Source: Scortum barcoo (lineage: Eukaryota > Chordata > Actinopteri > Centrarchiformes > Terapontidae). From it: 64,000 nt of DNA. Position 1 is the first letter of the stretch. Each line of letters starts with the position of its first letter. Positions 35,322-47,085 of the stretch are shown here, piece by piece. Below the pieces are notes generated by a model that saw only the letters and a list, made by a program, of their open reading frames with translations, was not told the origin of the DNA and did not search any database. The stretch is from contig CM041545.1 of assembly GCA_023238725.1 (NCBI GenBank), positions 13,237,782 through 13,301,781 on the forward strand, given 5' to 3'. Both the position numbers and the translations under genes were made by a program.

Positions 35322-38300
35322 AACAAACAAACAAACAAACAAACAAACAAACAAATTTCGTGAATTTTATTGGATGACAAATAAATCAAAATCCTACCAA
35401 GCTTACCAATCAGTCAACAATGCACTTACTGAATCCTGAGATTAAGTACCTCCAGCCAAACAGCATCAGGATAATCTTCTTCCTGCAGAGTCTGGAGTTG
35501 CTCTGCTCCGATATTTCAAATCACCAGGTTGTCCATATCTGACAGGAAATTGATCTGAACAGATTTCTTCCTCGCTGTGTTTCTTAAACCAGAAATAGGG
35601 AGAGAGAAACAAAGAGACAGTGATAAATAGAAACTGACTGAAAGACAACAAGAGAGGAAAGAGCTGGTGCATTTTCAGTTTAACTGGATATGAGAGGTTT
35701 CGTTTCTCTAAAGAAAGATTTGTCAGATTCTTGACTCTGACCTTTTGCTAACAACCCTGTCAGAGCTTTCAGACCTTTGGGTGTGTGTGTGTGTGTGCGC
35801 GCTTCCCTCATGGATGAGGCTGATAATGGAGAAGTGGTGTGTGTGAAATGTGTAAAGGGCAGGGCAGGCAGTTCTTCTGCAGTAATCCATCTTTACTTCA
35901 GGGCTGAGCCACAGAGCAACAGGCATCTCACAGGGGAGAAGGAGAAAATACACTGTAGGCATCACTCTCATTCATATGAAACTACACAGAGGAAATGCTC
36001 AGCCAGCAGGGGCACAAGATTTTCACAGCAAGAAAACAAGAAAATAGAAATGAAGAGTATTATTTGTTCCGTATGCTGTTTTCTCTTACACCGCTGATGC
36101 GACAGTCACAGAAAAACAGGCACAGTGGCATGTAAAGTGTTAGCAGCGCATACATCTAAAGGCATTCGTCGCAGACCATTCACAGGAGACATGTAACCAT
36201 AAAATTGTTGTATGTACAGACAAATCAGTATCCATCCACTCATGAGTTTGTTTGTGTGAAGAAATGACAGATATAGGGCCGGGTGTGAAACAGAGGGAGA
36301 GGGAGCGAGAGACACACCAGGAGAAGAGGGAGAGCGAGAACCCTTGTTCATGCCGTTTGGCAATAATCACAGAGCCGAACCCGTGCCAACAGTGAGTGCC
36401 AGATGGTGCCCATCACCGATGTGCCATGTCTTTGAAACGGGGAGGAGAGAGGAAGATCAAGAGTGGCATGTGGAACAGGGAAGCACTGCCTAATGTGGAT
36501 GATGTGTCATATAAATACTAATCACGCTAGAATCACACCCACAGCTAAATTAGATCCCTAAAGCTCTTCTACTGGCACCCACTCTCAATCTTCTCCCTGC
36601 TTTGGCACCGTGCGTATGTCATTATCAGGGATCGCCGATATATGAGATGAATGCTGAATGCTAACGTAAGAAATATTTTTCCCACTAACCATGGTCTAAT
36701 CGAATTTATGGCCACCATTTTATAATGCTAATGCTTTCTAGATCAGTTATGAGCATATTTTGGGGGTTGCCAGGTTGTCAGGGTTTCATCTCCAGCATGA
36801 AGGTGGGAAATACTCAAAATTAATTTGTACAACATGTCGTCTCATCTCGTCTGTAGGCAAATAGTGTTAACAGCTGTTCAGAGCAGCCACACTCAAAAAG
36901 CCGGCCGTAGACACAATTATTGTTCAACCAAACTGAAAGCGTTTATGCTGCAGATATTCTAATCCAACATCAACTTGTAGGTGATTTCAACCACATCACA
37001 TGGTATTCATCAGCAGATGGCCCTTGCTGCATATTTACACAATAATATCATTGTGCATACATAATTCACAAACAGATGCGGATTATAATTACCCAGTTCC
37101 CTCCATTTCTTTTTTAGCTAATGATCTATGAATTTTTTGGATCCAGTTCAGAATACTTCTTTTAAAAAAATACATTATCTCCAGACACAAAGCCTACATT
37201 TTAACCAAGTTAACGAAACAAATCTAAACAAAACAAACCACTGTTATTCTGTTAAATATGTCTTTATATATATATATATATGTCTTTAGTCACCCAGAAA
37301 ATCCCATTTAGATAAAAAGAAAAACATTTGTGTTGATCTGCTGCCTATTTTCTGCATCTATGCACATATCTTCCAACGAGCCTCCCCGCAGCTCACCTCA
37401 GCCCTAAATCTTCATTATCCCTTCAGACTGTCCCACCTCCGAGCGCTAGAGTGGTGAAGCAAACACACACGCAACGAAAACTATGAAGAAAGCACCAATA
37501 CGTTAGGGTGCTTTTATGAATGGGTGCGACAGAGACAAAGATAGATGGACCCTAACTGCTAGTTGTTGTTTTTTTCAGGTGGCAAACTGCCACCGTGCCG
37601 TCACACCCCTTTCTCTCAGATCTCCTCAATAGCCACTCATCCATCAGAGCCTTCCGCTCCAGTGACTATCACTCAATATCTCAGTGGTGCTGAGGACAAA
37701 CAGGTACTGTGTGCAACCACCCGTCACCTTTTGCCTTTTAATTCACCTTCTCTAACTTACTGTACAGTTCCTTTATCATGGTAATATGATAAGTGAACAA
37801 ATTATACTTTACAAAAATATCCCAATAAGAGGAAAACTCTGCTGTAGTTTGTGCCTACCCATTGCTGAACATTGGATAAATATCCATTGTGGGCGGGTGC
37901 TGAGGAGAAATCCTGGCGTGAATGTTGGGACAGACTGCGTAAGCACACCTCATCACATATGTTGCACTAAATTTGGCCCACAACAGCCCCAGGAGGCCGA
38001 ACAGTATGTTTTGGTCCAAATTACTCAATGCCAGCATTCAGTTCAGCTGAATTGCAATGATATGTACAGCAGCTCATGGCCCATAATAACAGGGAAGGTT
38101 AACCATGATCACTCAAACTCTCCTGCTCCATATTTGAGAGGGAAACAGGCAGCAACATCGGATGCTACAGCCAGCAACTGGTTGGCTTAGCTTAGCATTA
38201 GGACTGGAAATAGGGGGACACAGCTAGCCTGGTACAGTCCAAACATAACAGAATTGGCCTACCAACCTCTCTAAAGATCACAAAATTACCACCTTTTATA

Positions 38301-41300
38301 TTGCTTGTTTCATGTGTACAAAAAGGTGTAAAAATAACAGATCTCCATTTTATAAATTTTACAAGCAACCAGTGGAGATTTTAAGTGACTGCTGCCATCC
38401 AAGAAATAAACTGGCATGTAACTCCCTGTAAAACTGCAATTTAACAACGCTAGCTGCTTCATATACAATGGACAGACATTTGACTGGAACCAATATTTTC
38501 ATCTGACTAAACAAGCCTATCTCCCAAAATGTTGAATTATTGCTTTAAATGTAGCTTTTGTCTGATGCCGCCAAAAGATGAGAAAAAAAGGGCTTCAGAA
38601 ATCATTACATTAACTCTCTTTCATTTTCATCATATTTCTTCTTTTCTTGAACTCTGCCTTTGAAGATTTTATCCATCAACAGCTGTACATGAAGTGTCAT
38701 AGGTCTACATCTCACCTACCGCAGTGCTTCACTTAACCAGGTTGCTCAAAGCGGCCTCCGACAGCAGCAGTTAGCAGTTAGAGGTGATAGCAGCATGCAC
38801 ACACAGTGAACTCCCAAAGTAACCCCGTAATGAGTGTGAATTCACAGCAAACAGCCTTTTTCCCACAGAGCAGATCCTGGATGCTCAGGACTGCCAGCCT
38901 CACTTTTGGCTGCCGGTTCAGCGTATGCAAGCTTGTCTCATTTATACACTTTGTACAGCATCTTCCCATGGCACAATGAGCGCTACAGAGCAAACAAAGC
39001 ACTCAGAGTTAGACCACAATAGCAGGTCAAGTCTTAAGCTGGTATGGGCTAACTCTGATGGGACTGTAAACCCCCAACGTACATCTTCTTTTATTTCCTC
39101 ATCCTCAGCTTATGCTTCCCCAGTAATCAATCTTAACCCCACTTGCTCTTTATTTACAAAGCTATTTGATGCAGAGGATTTTCTCTGATCTTAAAACCTT
39201 CCAGGTTCTTCATCCGGTCCTTTCAATAAACAACATTTTGTTTTATTTATTTATGGAGAGAAATGCAAACAAGGTGAGAGTCTGCCCTTTCTCTCACTGG
39301 GAACGGCTGCGCTGTTGATTTTAACTGAAAAACAAAGCACTGTGCAAAGTGCCAGAGGTCGCTAATAAGGTCAAATTAGTAAAAAAATCAAATCTGGGTA
39401 ATTGCTATGAAAATGTACATATTTGGCATTCATTATCACACAATGGAACAAAAGATGCAAGCAAGAGGACGGAGATGGATGCAGAGACAGTAACATTAAA
39501 GCTGCACAAGGTTATGTTATTCAAAATCCTCCCCAACAGGTTTCCCTTTGTTTATTCTGAATTGCTGCCAAGCACTTCAGCACTTAGTTATGAAGCCAAA
39601 TGTATTGACCTTGAAAGAATTTCTACCCCAGCACACATAGTTTCAATACAATATATTGTTCTGTCTTGTGCTGAGAGGTGTTGTGGTGTAATGTGATCTG
39701 ACTGCCGGTGCCGTGCATTTAAGCTTTTAGCATCCCATGATTAGCATAAATTATATCGCATAGTCAAACGCTACGTGGCGAGCATAAATTATACGATGAT
39801 GTGTCCCCGAGGTATTAGTCATGTTTACAGCGTCAGTGTCTTTCTTTTCTTGCTCTGTCACAGTCTCCTCCCAGCGATACAAACCAAAATAATACTTTGC
39901 CTTCTCGCCCAAGTCGACTATCTTGTTAGTGAAGCTCTCTGTACATGTTCTGTTTCCTTTAATGAGATTTTCTCCAGACCTCTGTGAGCCTGATGAATGG
40001 AGGTGTGGATATGCAAGATTACTGATTTCTGCTTTTTTAGTTATTTATTTATTTTCTCATTCGTAGCCCAGATTAAAACCTCTGATTGCTCTGCGGTTAC
40101 ACTTGGACCGACCCTCTGTCCATCACAATCAATTCAAGCCATCAGACAAAAGATGCCGCAGCCAGCCGTCGATAAAATGGCTCTGACAGTGAGGAAACAT
40201 GATCGGGGGCTAGCTGACTGGGTGTATAGCTTGAGATCGCACCTTAATTATCTCATTATCTTTAGATGTAAGACAATTTCTCATGATCACAGTTTAATTA
40301 TCTGGAGCCCGTATTATGTTTTCAGGCCTGTCATCCTGAGATACTGATTTAATTATATTATGTCCAGATATCATTCACTGTTCAAAAACTTACTGTAAAT
40401 GACTCACTGGGTTGAGTTTTTAACCATAATCATGTTAGCGGCATGGCTCTGTGTATCTCAACCACTGTGGATCACTATGAAATCTGGTACACACATTCAT
40501 GTCCCTAAATTGTAATAACTTAAGTGATCCCTCCATTTTTCAATATAGCCTTACATGGCTATAAAGTCACAGTGGTGCTCTTAACTCTTTTTCTACGGAG
40601 TCTGCTTGTGATTTTACTTTAGTGGTGGAAATGTCTCACCAATTTAATCTTTTCTCTGTTTCAATAAGGTTTAGCTGCTTGGCCAAATACAATTGCCCTT
40701 ACAGTCCAATATTTTTAAATGATGCTCACAGAGTTTCTGCTTGACTTCTCCTGACTGCTGTGAATAACCTCTAAAGTACTGATCAATGCTATACTCACAC
40801 TCCCATCACACACTTCCCCTACTTTTCCCGTATTTTAAAGCATCATTTACCTTACTTTTTTCCTCAAGAGCAATAAAAAAAGAGCCTTGCGCAGTAGCTA
40901 AACCTACATTTAATTAATAGACAGTTTGACAATATGTAAAGTACATAGACAAACATACACAAACAACAATAAGACGCTTCATGAATCCGTATTTGAGGAG
41001 GATCTATATTCTAAAACACTCAGTATCACACTGCCGCAGAGTTTATTGAAATGGATGAGCTCATCAAAATCACATCCGGCTGGATAAATTAACATCTTGT
41101 GCAAGAATCACATTGAGACTCTGTGACACTCTGTTCAAAGTACACGCACACACACGTCTGTTTGTATCACACTCCCAGATCAGTGCAGTCACAATGTTAA
41201 TGCAGGTATTGGGGAAGGATCTTTAAAGCCAGACCTCAGTTCAGGACGCCCCGTGACAACCAAGCAGCTGGTGGGACCATCTCAGAATAATAGTCCAAGG

Positions 41301-44300
41301 AGAGTATAATACCTCAGGGTACAGGCTGTTCTCCTCAATAGTAATAGGGAAGTTGTTGTGTGTGTGTGTGTGGATGTTGAGGGGTTGTGGGGTTACAGCA
41401 GACTGTGGAGTGTCTATGTGCTGGCATGTGCACACATGCACGCGCCTCTGCTGTACACCGTGTCGGCGTATATATGCTTTTGTGGGTGTGGTACCTCATC
41501 ACAGATGAACGCCGCTCTCTACAGAGATCGACTGCTCATGTAATTCCTGCCGAAATGAAATGTTCTCCCTTTTTTTTTAAAGGGTGTTCAGCCTATAGGA
41601 TAGAAAATTGCAAAGATATTTCGAGTTGATTGCCTTTGCACTGCTATATTTCTGCTGAAAGTCTCTCTTCTACCACTCAGTAAAAGCACAGAGGAGGAGA
41701 GATGGAGGAGAAATTATGATCTTCCTGCTGGTGCTGTTGTATGAATGTTTTATAGATGGAAAGATGGGAAAGAGATGGAGCCTTTCTCAATCTCTGCCTA
41801 TATTATTTCAAAATACTGTTATAGAATATTGTCTTCAGCTTGTAAAACTTTTAGCCTGTTTCCAATCTGACTGCACTTAATATGCTCATTTATGTGCAAC
41901 ACAGTGTAAGTATCTGACCACCAGCACACTTTGCTGTGACTGCAGTAAAGGGTTACAGTAGCATTAACAGACATATTATCCATAATTCGTTGTGTAATAT
42001 TGTTAATGATATTTCAAATTATTCTGTTCATTTTCTCCACTTGTTTTAAGTGCTGGTTCGGAATAACCTTGAATTCCAGGCAAGTGATTCTGGTAACTAC
42101 AAATCTGCTGATTCAATCCCCTCTAGAGATGGGCTGGGGTAGTGCACTTGGGCAAGGTCGCTGTCTCCCAAACTGAATGATTAAAAAAAAGAGGAGATTT
42201 GTACAGTAAATCTCTGAGGATGGAATAACAAGCGCAGAGTAAGGTCACACAGTGGGAATGGATAGCGTACTGACATGAGCTTTACAGCAAGAAATATAAC
42301 TTTTCCAGCTGATGTGTCGTTGACTTTAGAGTCACTTTGATCCTCCCACTGAAACTCTCAGGTCAGAGTTGTTTCTAGTAAACATGAAAGGAAACATGTA
42401 AGGGCACAAGGAAGGTCCCATACAGACGGTCAAAATTACTCTAATTTGACGACTCATTTTGCCTTAAAATGACATCCATCCTTTTCCATCCAGAATCTTT
42501 CATTTCAAAAGCTGTGTTCATAGGTAGTATTAGAGATGTCTTTTCCCCCTACTGATTAAAGTATTTTAACGTTGTTTGTTATCTTATATCTCTAGTTTAT
42601 TCAGTTATTTTGCTCACTATATATTTTTGTAATGACAAAATGAATATAGACCCATGTGTCACTTAATTATTGAAAAGCTTTTAAATTTTAAATTGCCCTC
42701 TTTAAGCTTGATTAAACGTTTTTTGGAGAAACTAAAAGTTATTCTCTTTAGTCTTTAAGGTGTTTTGGTTGGTGTCAAAAATTGGTAAAAACTTTCATTT
42801 ATTCTCTGAACTTTTTCTCATGTTGAGTCACTGTGATGTACTCTTGTAACTTTGTAATGATGCCACCAACTGTGGACTGCCACCAGGTGTGGGATGTATT
42901 AGGTTGAATCTGACGCTGCCATCGACTTGCCTTGAGAAAGGCCAGCTGTGGCCAAGTGTCGATAATAAAATCACTGGAGCTTAGTGTGCTGTCATCCTCT
43001 CATTCAATATATCTTGCACCTTCCACCTGGTCTAACGCCAGACGACGCTTGTTGATTCTAAGTTGCATACTGGACCGAGATTGACTTCCATACTAGTTTC
43101 AGCCTTCGGCAGATGAATTTGAAATTATCCTTCTGGTGTCAAACTCTGCGCATGCATCATCCGGCACAGTGAAGGTCAAACGGTAGAAAAGTTTTTCAAG
43201 GATGTGATTTTTATCACAAAACACAACATGTTTCTTTCAACTTTAGTTACCCTATTGTTAGAATGAGCTTTCCACCCATGAGCCGAGTTCAGCACACGAG
43301 CGCAGTCATTCTTTCCCACACCTCATTATTGAAACCAATACGATGGTCTGCAACATCTGTAAAATACACCTTATTTGCAGATGGGCAGGTGGGATGCAGC
43401 CTGTGGCCAAATAGACAGAGATATGAGCGGAGGACAGAAGATGAGCAGCGCAAAGAACCGTGTGAGGTTCACAGCTTCCCGCCTGCCACAGTTTGTGGGC
43501 TCAGTGTGCAGATAATTAAGGTTGAGCGTGGACAGCTCCCTACAGCGCCATTGTGCCTTCATTGCGCAGAGCTGTGGGCCGGGGCTATTCATTTTCACAA
43601 AGAGGGAACACAGCGGACGCAAAGGCAAGGGCCACTTGGGAGCTCTATAGGGAGCTGAGCTGTATGGTGGCACAAACAGGGAGGCTGTGACGATGCGGGG
43701 AATGGAGTACTTTATTTACCTTGTTCATTTCAGGGCGGTAGAGCAGCAGCGACAGACTCCATCAGTTATTTTCCTACTGACTAGCGCCTCATTTTACGCA
43801 GCTTTGGAGGTTTGTTTCAAGCTGTGAAGCAGTCCCAGCTGCCACAAAGAGGTTTAGTTGAAGTAGCTTTTTTTTCCCTACCTGCTGTAAATATTGCGGA
43901 GGGAAGAAATCCTCTCCACTGCTCTTTGTACCCACTCGCTTTTTTAGTGTTTACCCGTTGCCTGCACCATGTTCCTGTCTGGAGTTTGATGTTTCATTTG
44001 TTATGTTTTTTTTGTGCATTAGAATACTAGTGGGCATCCAGGGAGTGAAGTGGTTCAGTGACTGAGGGAGTGGGAGTTATGAAGCCAGATGGATATGAAT
44101 GTGAGAGTCCTCATTGTTCTTGCCTCAAAACTCGAGGCCTTGCTGCTGCTGCTGCTGAGCTCAGTCCTCCTCACTTCCTCTGCAGCACTTCTCTCCTCGT
44201 ATCCTCAACCGAGGGAGTCCTCTTTATTTCCAGCATCTGTGCTGTGATGAGAAACACCAGCTAACTAGGCCACTGCATAATAAGCAAGAATAGCAGCAAA

Positions 44301-45177
44301 GCAAAAATGAATAAAAAAAGAAAAGAGGGAAAAAGAATCAGTTCACGGGGGGAAAGCTTACCCAACATGTAACTGCTGACAAAAGTAATTCGGCAAGCAA
44401 ATATTGTCCTTATTCCTTTATTGCCTATGCATTCATTTATTATTGCTTACCTTTACCTATAGCTTCTGCAGAGGTGCATCAGAGTTCACAGCTCATTTTG
44501 GCAGCGAGGCCCCTGAGCTATACTGTCATGTGACTGACAATGCACCTTGCTGACTCTTCGCTCGGTGCATGTCAACTGCAGTCCCGGGATCCCTCCTGGT
44601 GCTGCAACATTTCCATGATACTCAGCATTTTAGCTCTTGATTCACTTTGTCAACAGCTTCATTATTGTCTATGAGGAAGTGGCAGTTAGGGAATCTTCAC
44701 TGCTTCTCTTCAATGATTTTCATACCGGTTCTTCCTTGTATTTCTCTTTTTTCTTGCTGTAAACACTCTTGCTGTTTGTTTTGATTTCTGCAATGTTTAA
44801 AGAGGCTATGAACAAATTAAACAATATGAAAACATCAACCTACAGATAATTATCACCTGAATCTGCAGCGTCCCTTTGACTTTATGGATCTTTACAACAG
44901 CCAAATATAAAGATCATTTATCATCACTTAAGCACACATAACTGACACTTTCATACATCGCCTCTCTCTTTCTCTTTCTCTTTCTAGCGTAGAGCACGAC
45001 TTTCGTCTGCAGGAAGGGCAAGTGGTACGCACATGGAAGGTGGGCGACCCTCCCGAGGGCATGCCGCAGCCCGCCACTCCCCAGCATACCCCACCCCACC
45101 AACAAGACTCCCCTCAACCGGTGCGACCCCCTGCCACCACCAAGAAGAACAGGAAGAAATGCTTCTGGTTCCTCTGA
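22477..45177 (+). CDS. INSYN2 (FAM196) family inhibitory synaptic factor 2, three coding exons
   Basis: Exons 22477-25420, 28143-28217 and 44988-45177 join in phase to a TGA at 45175-45177, giving about 1,069 codons if one missing base is allowed. InSyn2 proteins belong to the postsynaptic scaffold of inhibitory (GABA) synapses. Family marks, in order, are the start MVSK, RNRTHQVRFKDLE (about residues 50-62), AIQTSPCLKK (about 179-188), the C-terminal helix TSQNTIKVLLDVIQDLEKKE (about 958-977), HSYRTGQDIENCGTC, ACIIYSVEHDF and a final CFWFL. Mammalian INSYN2A, about 480 residues as I recall it, has matching segments (QVRFKD, VQTSPDLKK, SYRTGQD, ACIIYSVELDF, WFL). The extra length is Pro/Ser/Thr/Cys-rich and includes repeated CTTQxQT motifs at 23448-23789 and nine consecutive prolines near 24705-24731. 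A frame break lies at 22791-22875. I cannot say whether it is the 2A, 2B or another paralogue. Confidence 0.9.
23448..23789 (+). repeat. Degenerate in-frame repeat CTTQxQT(D/E) in insyn2
   Basis: Seven related units begin at 23448 (CTTLTQTE), 23505 (CTTQVQTD), 23559 (CTAQSQTE), 23589 (CTTQIQIT), 23649 (CTTQIQTD), 23706 (CTTQTQTC) and 23769 (SMQIQSE). The spacing is about 18-21 residues, except one interval of 10. The linkers are Pro/Ser-rich and poorly conserved, so selection or expansion appears centred on the xQT core. Confidence 0.85.
25421..28142 (+). other. insyn2 intron 1
   Basis: No exons were recognised. It contains an internally repetitive block at about 26230-26650 with three TAGTGTGAAA words and repeated CCCAGGG/CCCTGGG words, resembling a decayed teleost repeat. 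Confidence 0.65.
26230..26650. repeat. Internally repetitive decayed repeat block
   Basis: TAGTGTGAAA occurs at 26420, 26489 and 26621. Several CCCAGGG or CCCTGGG words lie between 26450 and 26615. The spacing is about one and then two units of roughly 66 bases. Confidence 0.5.
28143..28217 (+). CDS. INSYN2-family coding exon 2
   Basis: The acceptor is CTTTTCAACAG and the donor GTATGT. The 75 bases run phase 2 to phase 2. The exon encodes RHSYRTGQDIENCGTC and RDCACIIY, matching the SYRTGQD and ACIIYS segments of INSYN2A. Confidence 0.93.
34131..34165. repeat. (GT)17 microsatellite
   Basis: An uninterrupted GT run within insyn2 intron 2. Confidence 0.95.
34435..34485 (-). repeat. Dispersed teleost repeat, family X fragment (reversed)
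   Basis: On the minus strand it reads TTGTCTGTCTGCTGTTTGG and then GTGCTGAGCAGG, matching the central part of the copies at 7745 and 12590. Confidence 0.55.
35255..35355. repeat. Compound (AAAG)n-(AAAC)n microsatellite
   Basis: About sixteen AAAG-type units pass directly into about eight AAAC-type units. The sharp G-to-C switch gives a two-part array with opposite strand skew. Confidence 0.95.
38155..38550. repeat. Dispersed teleost repeat, family Y, long copy
   Basis: The block includes GGCTTAGCTTAGCATTAGGA, GACACAGCTAGCCTGG, a GTGTACAAAAAGGTGTAAAA block and the end CTCCCAAAATGTTGAATTAT. These words occur in this order in a widespread teleost repeat, and the end is followed by a TGCTTTAAA tail. 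Confidence 0.65.
40430..40570 (-). repeat. Probable family Z repeat, reversed
   Basis: ATGTTAGCGGCATGGCTCTG, a CACTATGAAATCTGGTACAC segment and ATTCATGTCCC look like the reverse complement of the family Z layout seen at 10765 and 58095. The copy is decayed. Confidence 0.4.
42090..42185 (+). repeat. Possible tRNA-derived SINE remnant
   Basis: CTGATTCAATCCCCTCT resembles a decayed B box. It is followed by GGGCTGGGGTAGTGCACTTG and GGCAAGGT, like the body of fish SINEs (TGCACTTGAGCAAGGC type). It is short and degenerate, so the call is weak. Confidence 0.35.
44988..45177 (+). CDS. INSYN2-family coding exon 3 (terminal)
   Basis: A strong pyrimidine tract and CTAG acceptor precede the exon. It encodes VEHDFRLQEGQVV, a Pro-rich linker and the basic C-terminus KKNRKKCFWFL, then TGA. 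INSYN2A ends with a comparable basic run and WFL. A 16.8-kb intron separates this exon from exon 2. Confidence 0.93.
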
Positions 45178-45520
45178 GTGCTCGAGGGCGGAGCAAAAGA
45201 TGTTTTGATACTGTAATGCACTGCATACCCTTCTTTAAAAAAAAAAAAAAAAAAATACAAACGATAAACTATGGAGATTTGATCCAAAAACAAGCGTGGA
45301 ATGGAGTGGAGAATTAAAATGCAAACATAAAACTGTGGGAGGAGAAAGAGTGACAAAAGGTTATGGTTTTAGCTTTTGCTGCTGGAGTTGATGAGAATGG
45401 TTTGACTGGTGCGCACATATTGTTACTGCTCTTAAAATGCCTCTTCAGCACTTATAGGTTTGATACTGGCGCAGAGAAGTAAAAGTGCTGAAGTCAAATA
45501 AAAGCAAAAGTTCAGTCCAC
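45178..45520 (+). other. Likely insyn2 3' UTR
   Basis: Noncoding sequence follows the TGA. It has an A-run at about 45238-45255, an ATTAAA at 45313-45318 and an AATAAA at 45497-45502 that could serve as the polyadenylation signal. The true end cannot be fixed without transcripts. Confidence 0.4.
45497..45502 (+). terminator. Candidate polyadenylation signal AATAAA
   Basis: A canonical hexamer 320 bases after the insyn2 stop. Position and orientation fit, but AATAAA is frequent in AT-rich DNA. Confidence 0.3.
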
Positions 45521-46499
45521 AATATGACTCACAGTTAGGAAGCAATTAGGAGATATAAAGAGAATATATAGCGGGTGGAACAAGGGCAAGGGGCACAGTA
45601 CGAGAGGCAATACAGAAGAGAGGATGGAGAATATTTATAAAAGATGAAATGAATAGAGTTTATAGGCAAAGAGAGAAAAAGACAGAGAGGAAGGATTCAT
45701 CTTCATTAATGGACTAATGAGGGTCAGAACACCAGCTTTTATATCCAGAGACATTTAAAAAGAATTATTATGACCTGTATTTAAAAGTTTTAATATACTG
45801 TAATTGATGAAAACTCCTACACATGTCTACATGCACACACACACAGCACACACACAAACACACACACACGTGAACGAAATGAACTGACATACTTACAGAA
45901 AAGGCATATATAAATTGAGAAAATTAGTGAGTTGAGTTCTGTACATATCAGAGCTATTCTGCTTGGATGCTATATTTCAGATATGGATTACTGCTCTATA
46001 AAAGTATTTTACCACAGCTGGTTGTGTTTGTTTTCATTCTGAGTTCAACATGTTTTCAGCCATTATTAGTGGTGAAGAAACGATTCAGATCCTTTACTTA
46101 AAACAACGGTGATAAATATTTTATAATAACAAGCCCCTCGGCTTTATGGAGCTTTATGGCAAGTTTCAGCTCATTATTTTGATTGGTTCACTCGCGCTGC
46201 TCTAATAGCATTGTTGTAGGCCACAGCAGGCAGCTGGTTGCAGAGAGAAAACGCTTTAAAAACCCACTGTACACTACCTGCTGGGAGCTGGAGTTGCTGG
46301 AGAGCAGAACAAAGCTGAAAGGAGAGTGACTGTAAGACTTACTTCCTTCATGTGGCCACAAAGACGACACCAAATGAATGCTAATCTGTTTGATGTGCAA
46401 ATACAACTCTTTGCAAACACATTTGCTATATAAATGATGATGTCATGCTGTGTTTGCAGCTTGTTTCTGCTGGCTTCGAGTGATCATTTATTACAGGTC

Positions 46500-46765
46500 T
46501 AAGTTAAAGTACCAGTACATTAACGTAAAAATATTCCATTACAAGTAAATGTGTTGAAAATCTTTGATAATCGGTGAAATGTACTTAAGATATCAAAGTA
46601 AAAGTTCTAATTCTGCAGAAAAATGCCCCATGTAACTGATATAATCTCATAACTTACATTATTAGATCGTCAGTACTGATGCATCAGTGTGTGAGAAGCA
46701 TTATTCTGCTGAGGCTGGTTTGGGTGGAGTAATTTTAACAACTTAATATACTGTTCCATGCTTTA
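46500..46765 (+). repeat. Dispersed teleost repeat
   Basis: AAAGTACCAGTACATTAACG, CATTACAAGTAAATGTGTTG, AAAGTAAAAGTTCTAATTCTG and TACTGATGCATCAGTGTGTG are in the order of a common teleost repeat rich in AAAGTA words. Confidence 0.55.
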
Positions 46766-47085
46766 GTCTAGAAGTTCCCAAACCAGGGGTCAGGGTCCCT
46801 CCAAAGGGTCACAAGATAAATGTCAGGGGTCATAATATGATTAATGAGGCATGAAATAATAACAAAAAGTTCAGCCACACAAAAATGTAGTAACTTTTGG
46901 ACTCACTGGGCCTTGAACGGTTACTTTAATTAAGCCATGTGAGAAGTTTATAGGAAATGGAAATGGGTGAAGCTGCAAACCACTCATACACAGCTGAAAT
47001 AGCTTTTCTTGTGACATTGAAATAGCTGAAATAGCTTTGCTGTAATGGTTCATACTGTAAGTGAAAAAGGTCGGGAAACACTGGT
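46766..47085 (+). repeat. Dispersed teleost repeat with CCAAAGGGTCACAAGATAAA
   Basis: GAAGTTCCCAAACCAGGGGTC, a CCTCCAAAGGGTCACAAG segment and GGGGTCATAATATGATTAATG match a frequently seen teleost interspersed sequence. No coding potential. Confidence 0.55.

Larger units (their letters stand above)
28218..44987 (+). other. insyn2 intron 2 (16.8 kb)
   Basis: A large intron without recognised exons on either strand. It contains poly-A runs (28856-28874 and near 30393-30410), a GT microsatellite at 34131-34165, an AAAG/AAAC compound repeat at 35255-35355, a short TA run near 37266-37282, repeat family X and Y pieces, and a possible SINE at 42090-42185. Human INSYN2A lies inside a DOCK1 intron, so I looked for DOCK exons here and saw none. 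Confidence 0.6.

Noticed and set aside
34131..35355. Repeat arrays checked as a possible CRISPR or other structured array
   Set aside because: They are pure microsatellites without spacers.
43263..43658. 131-codon plus-strand open frame and its minus-strand counterpart
   Set aside because: No family resemblance and no plausible splice context within insyn2 intron 2.
28218..44987. DOCK-gene exons in the large insyn2 intron, expected from the human nested arrangement
   Set aside because: I read both strands for exon-like segments and recognised none. The human INSYN2A gene lies inside a DOCK1 intron, so DOCK exons would more likely lie outside it anyway.
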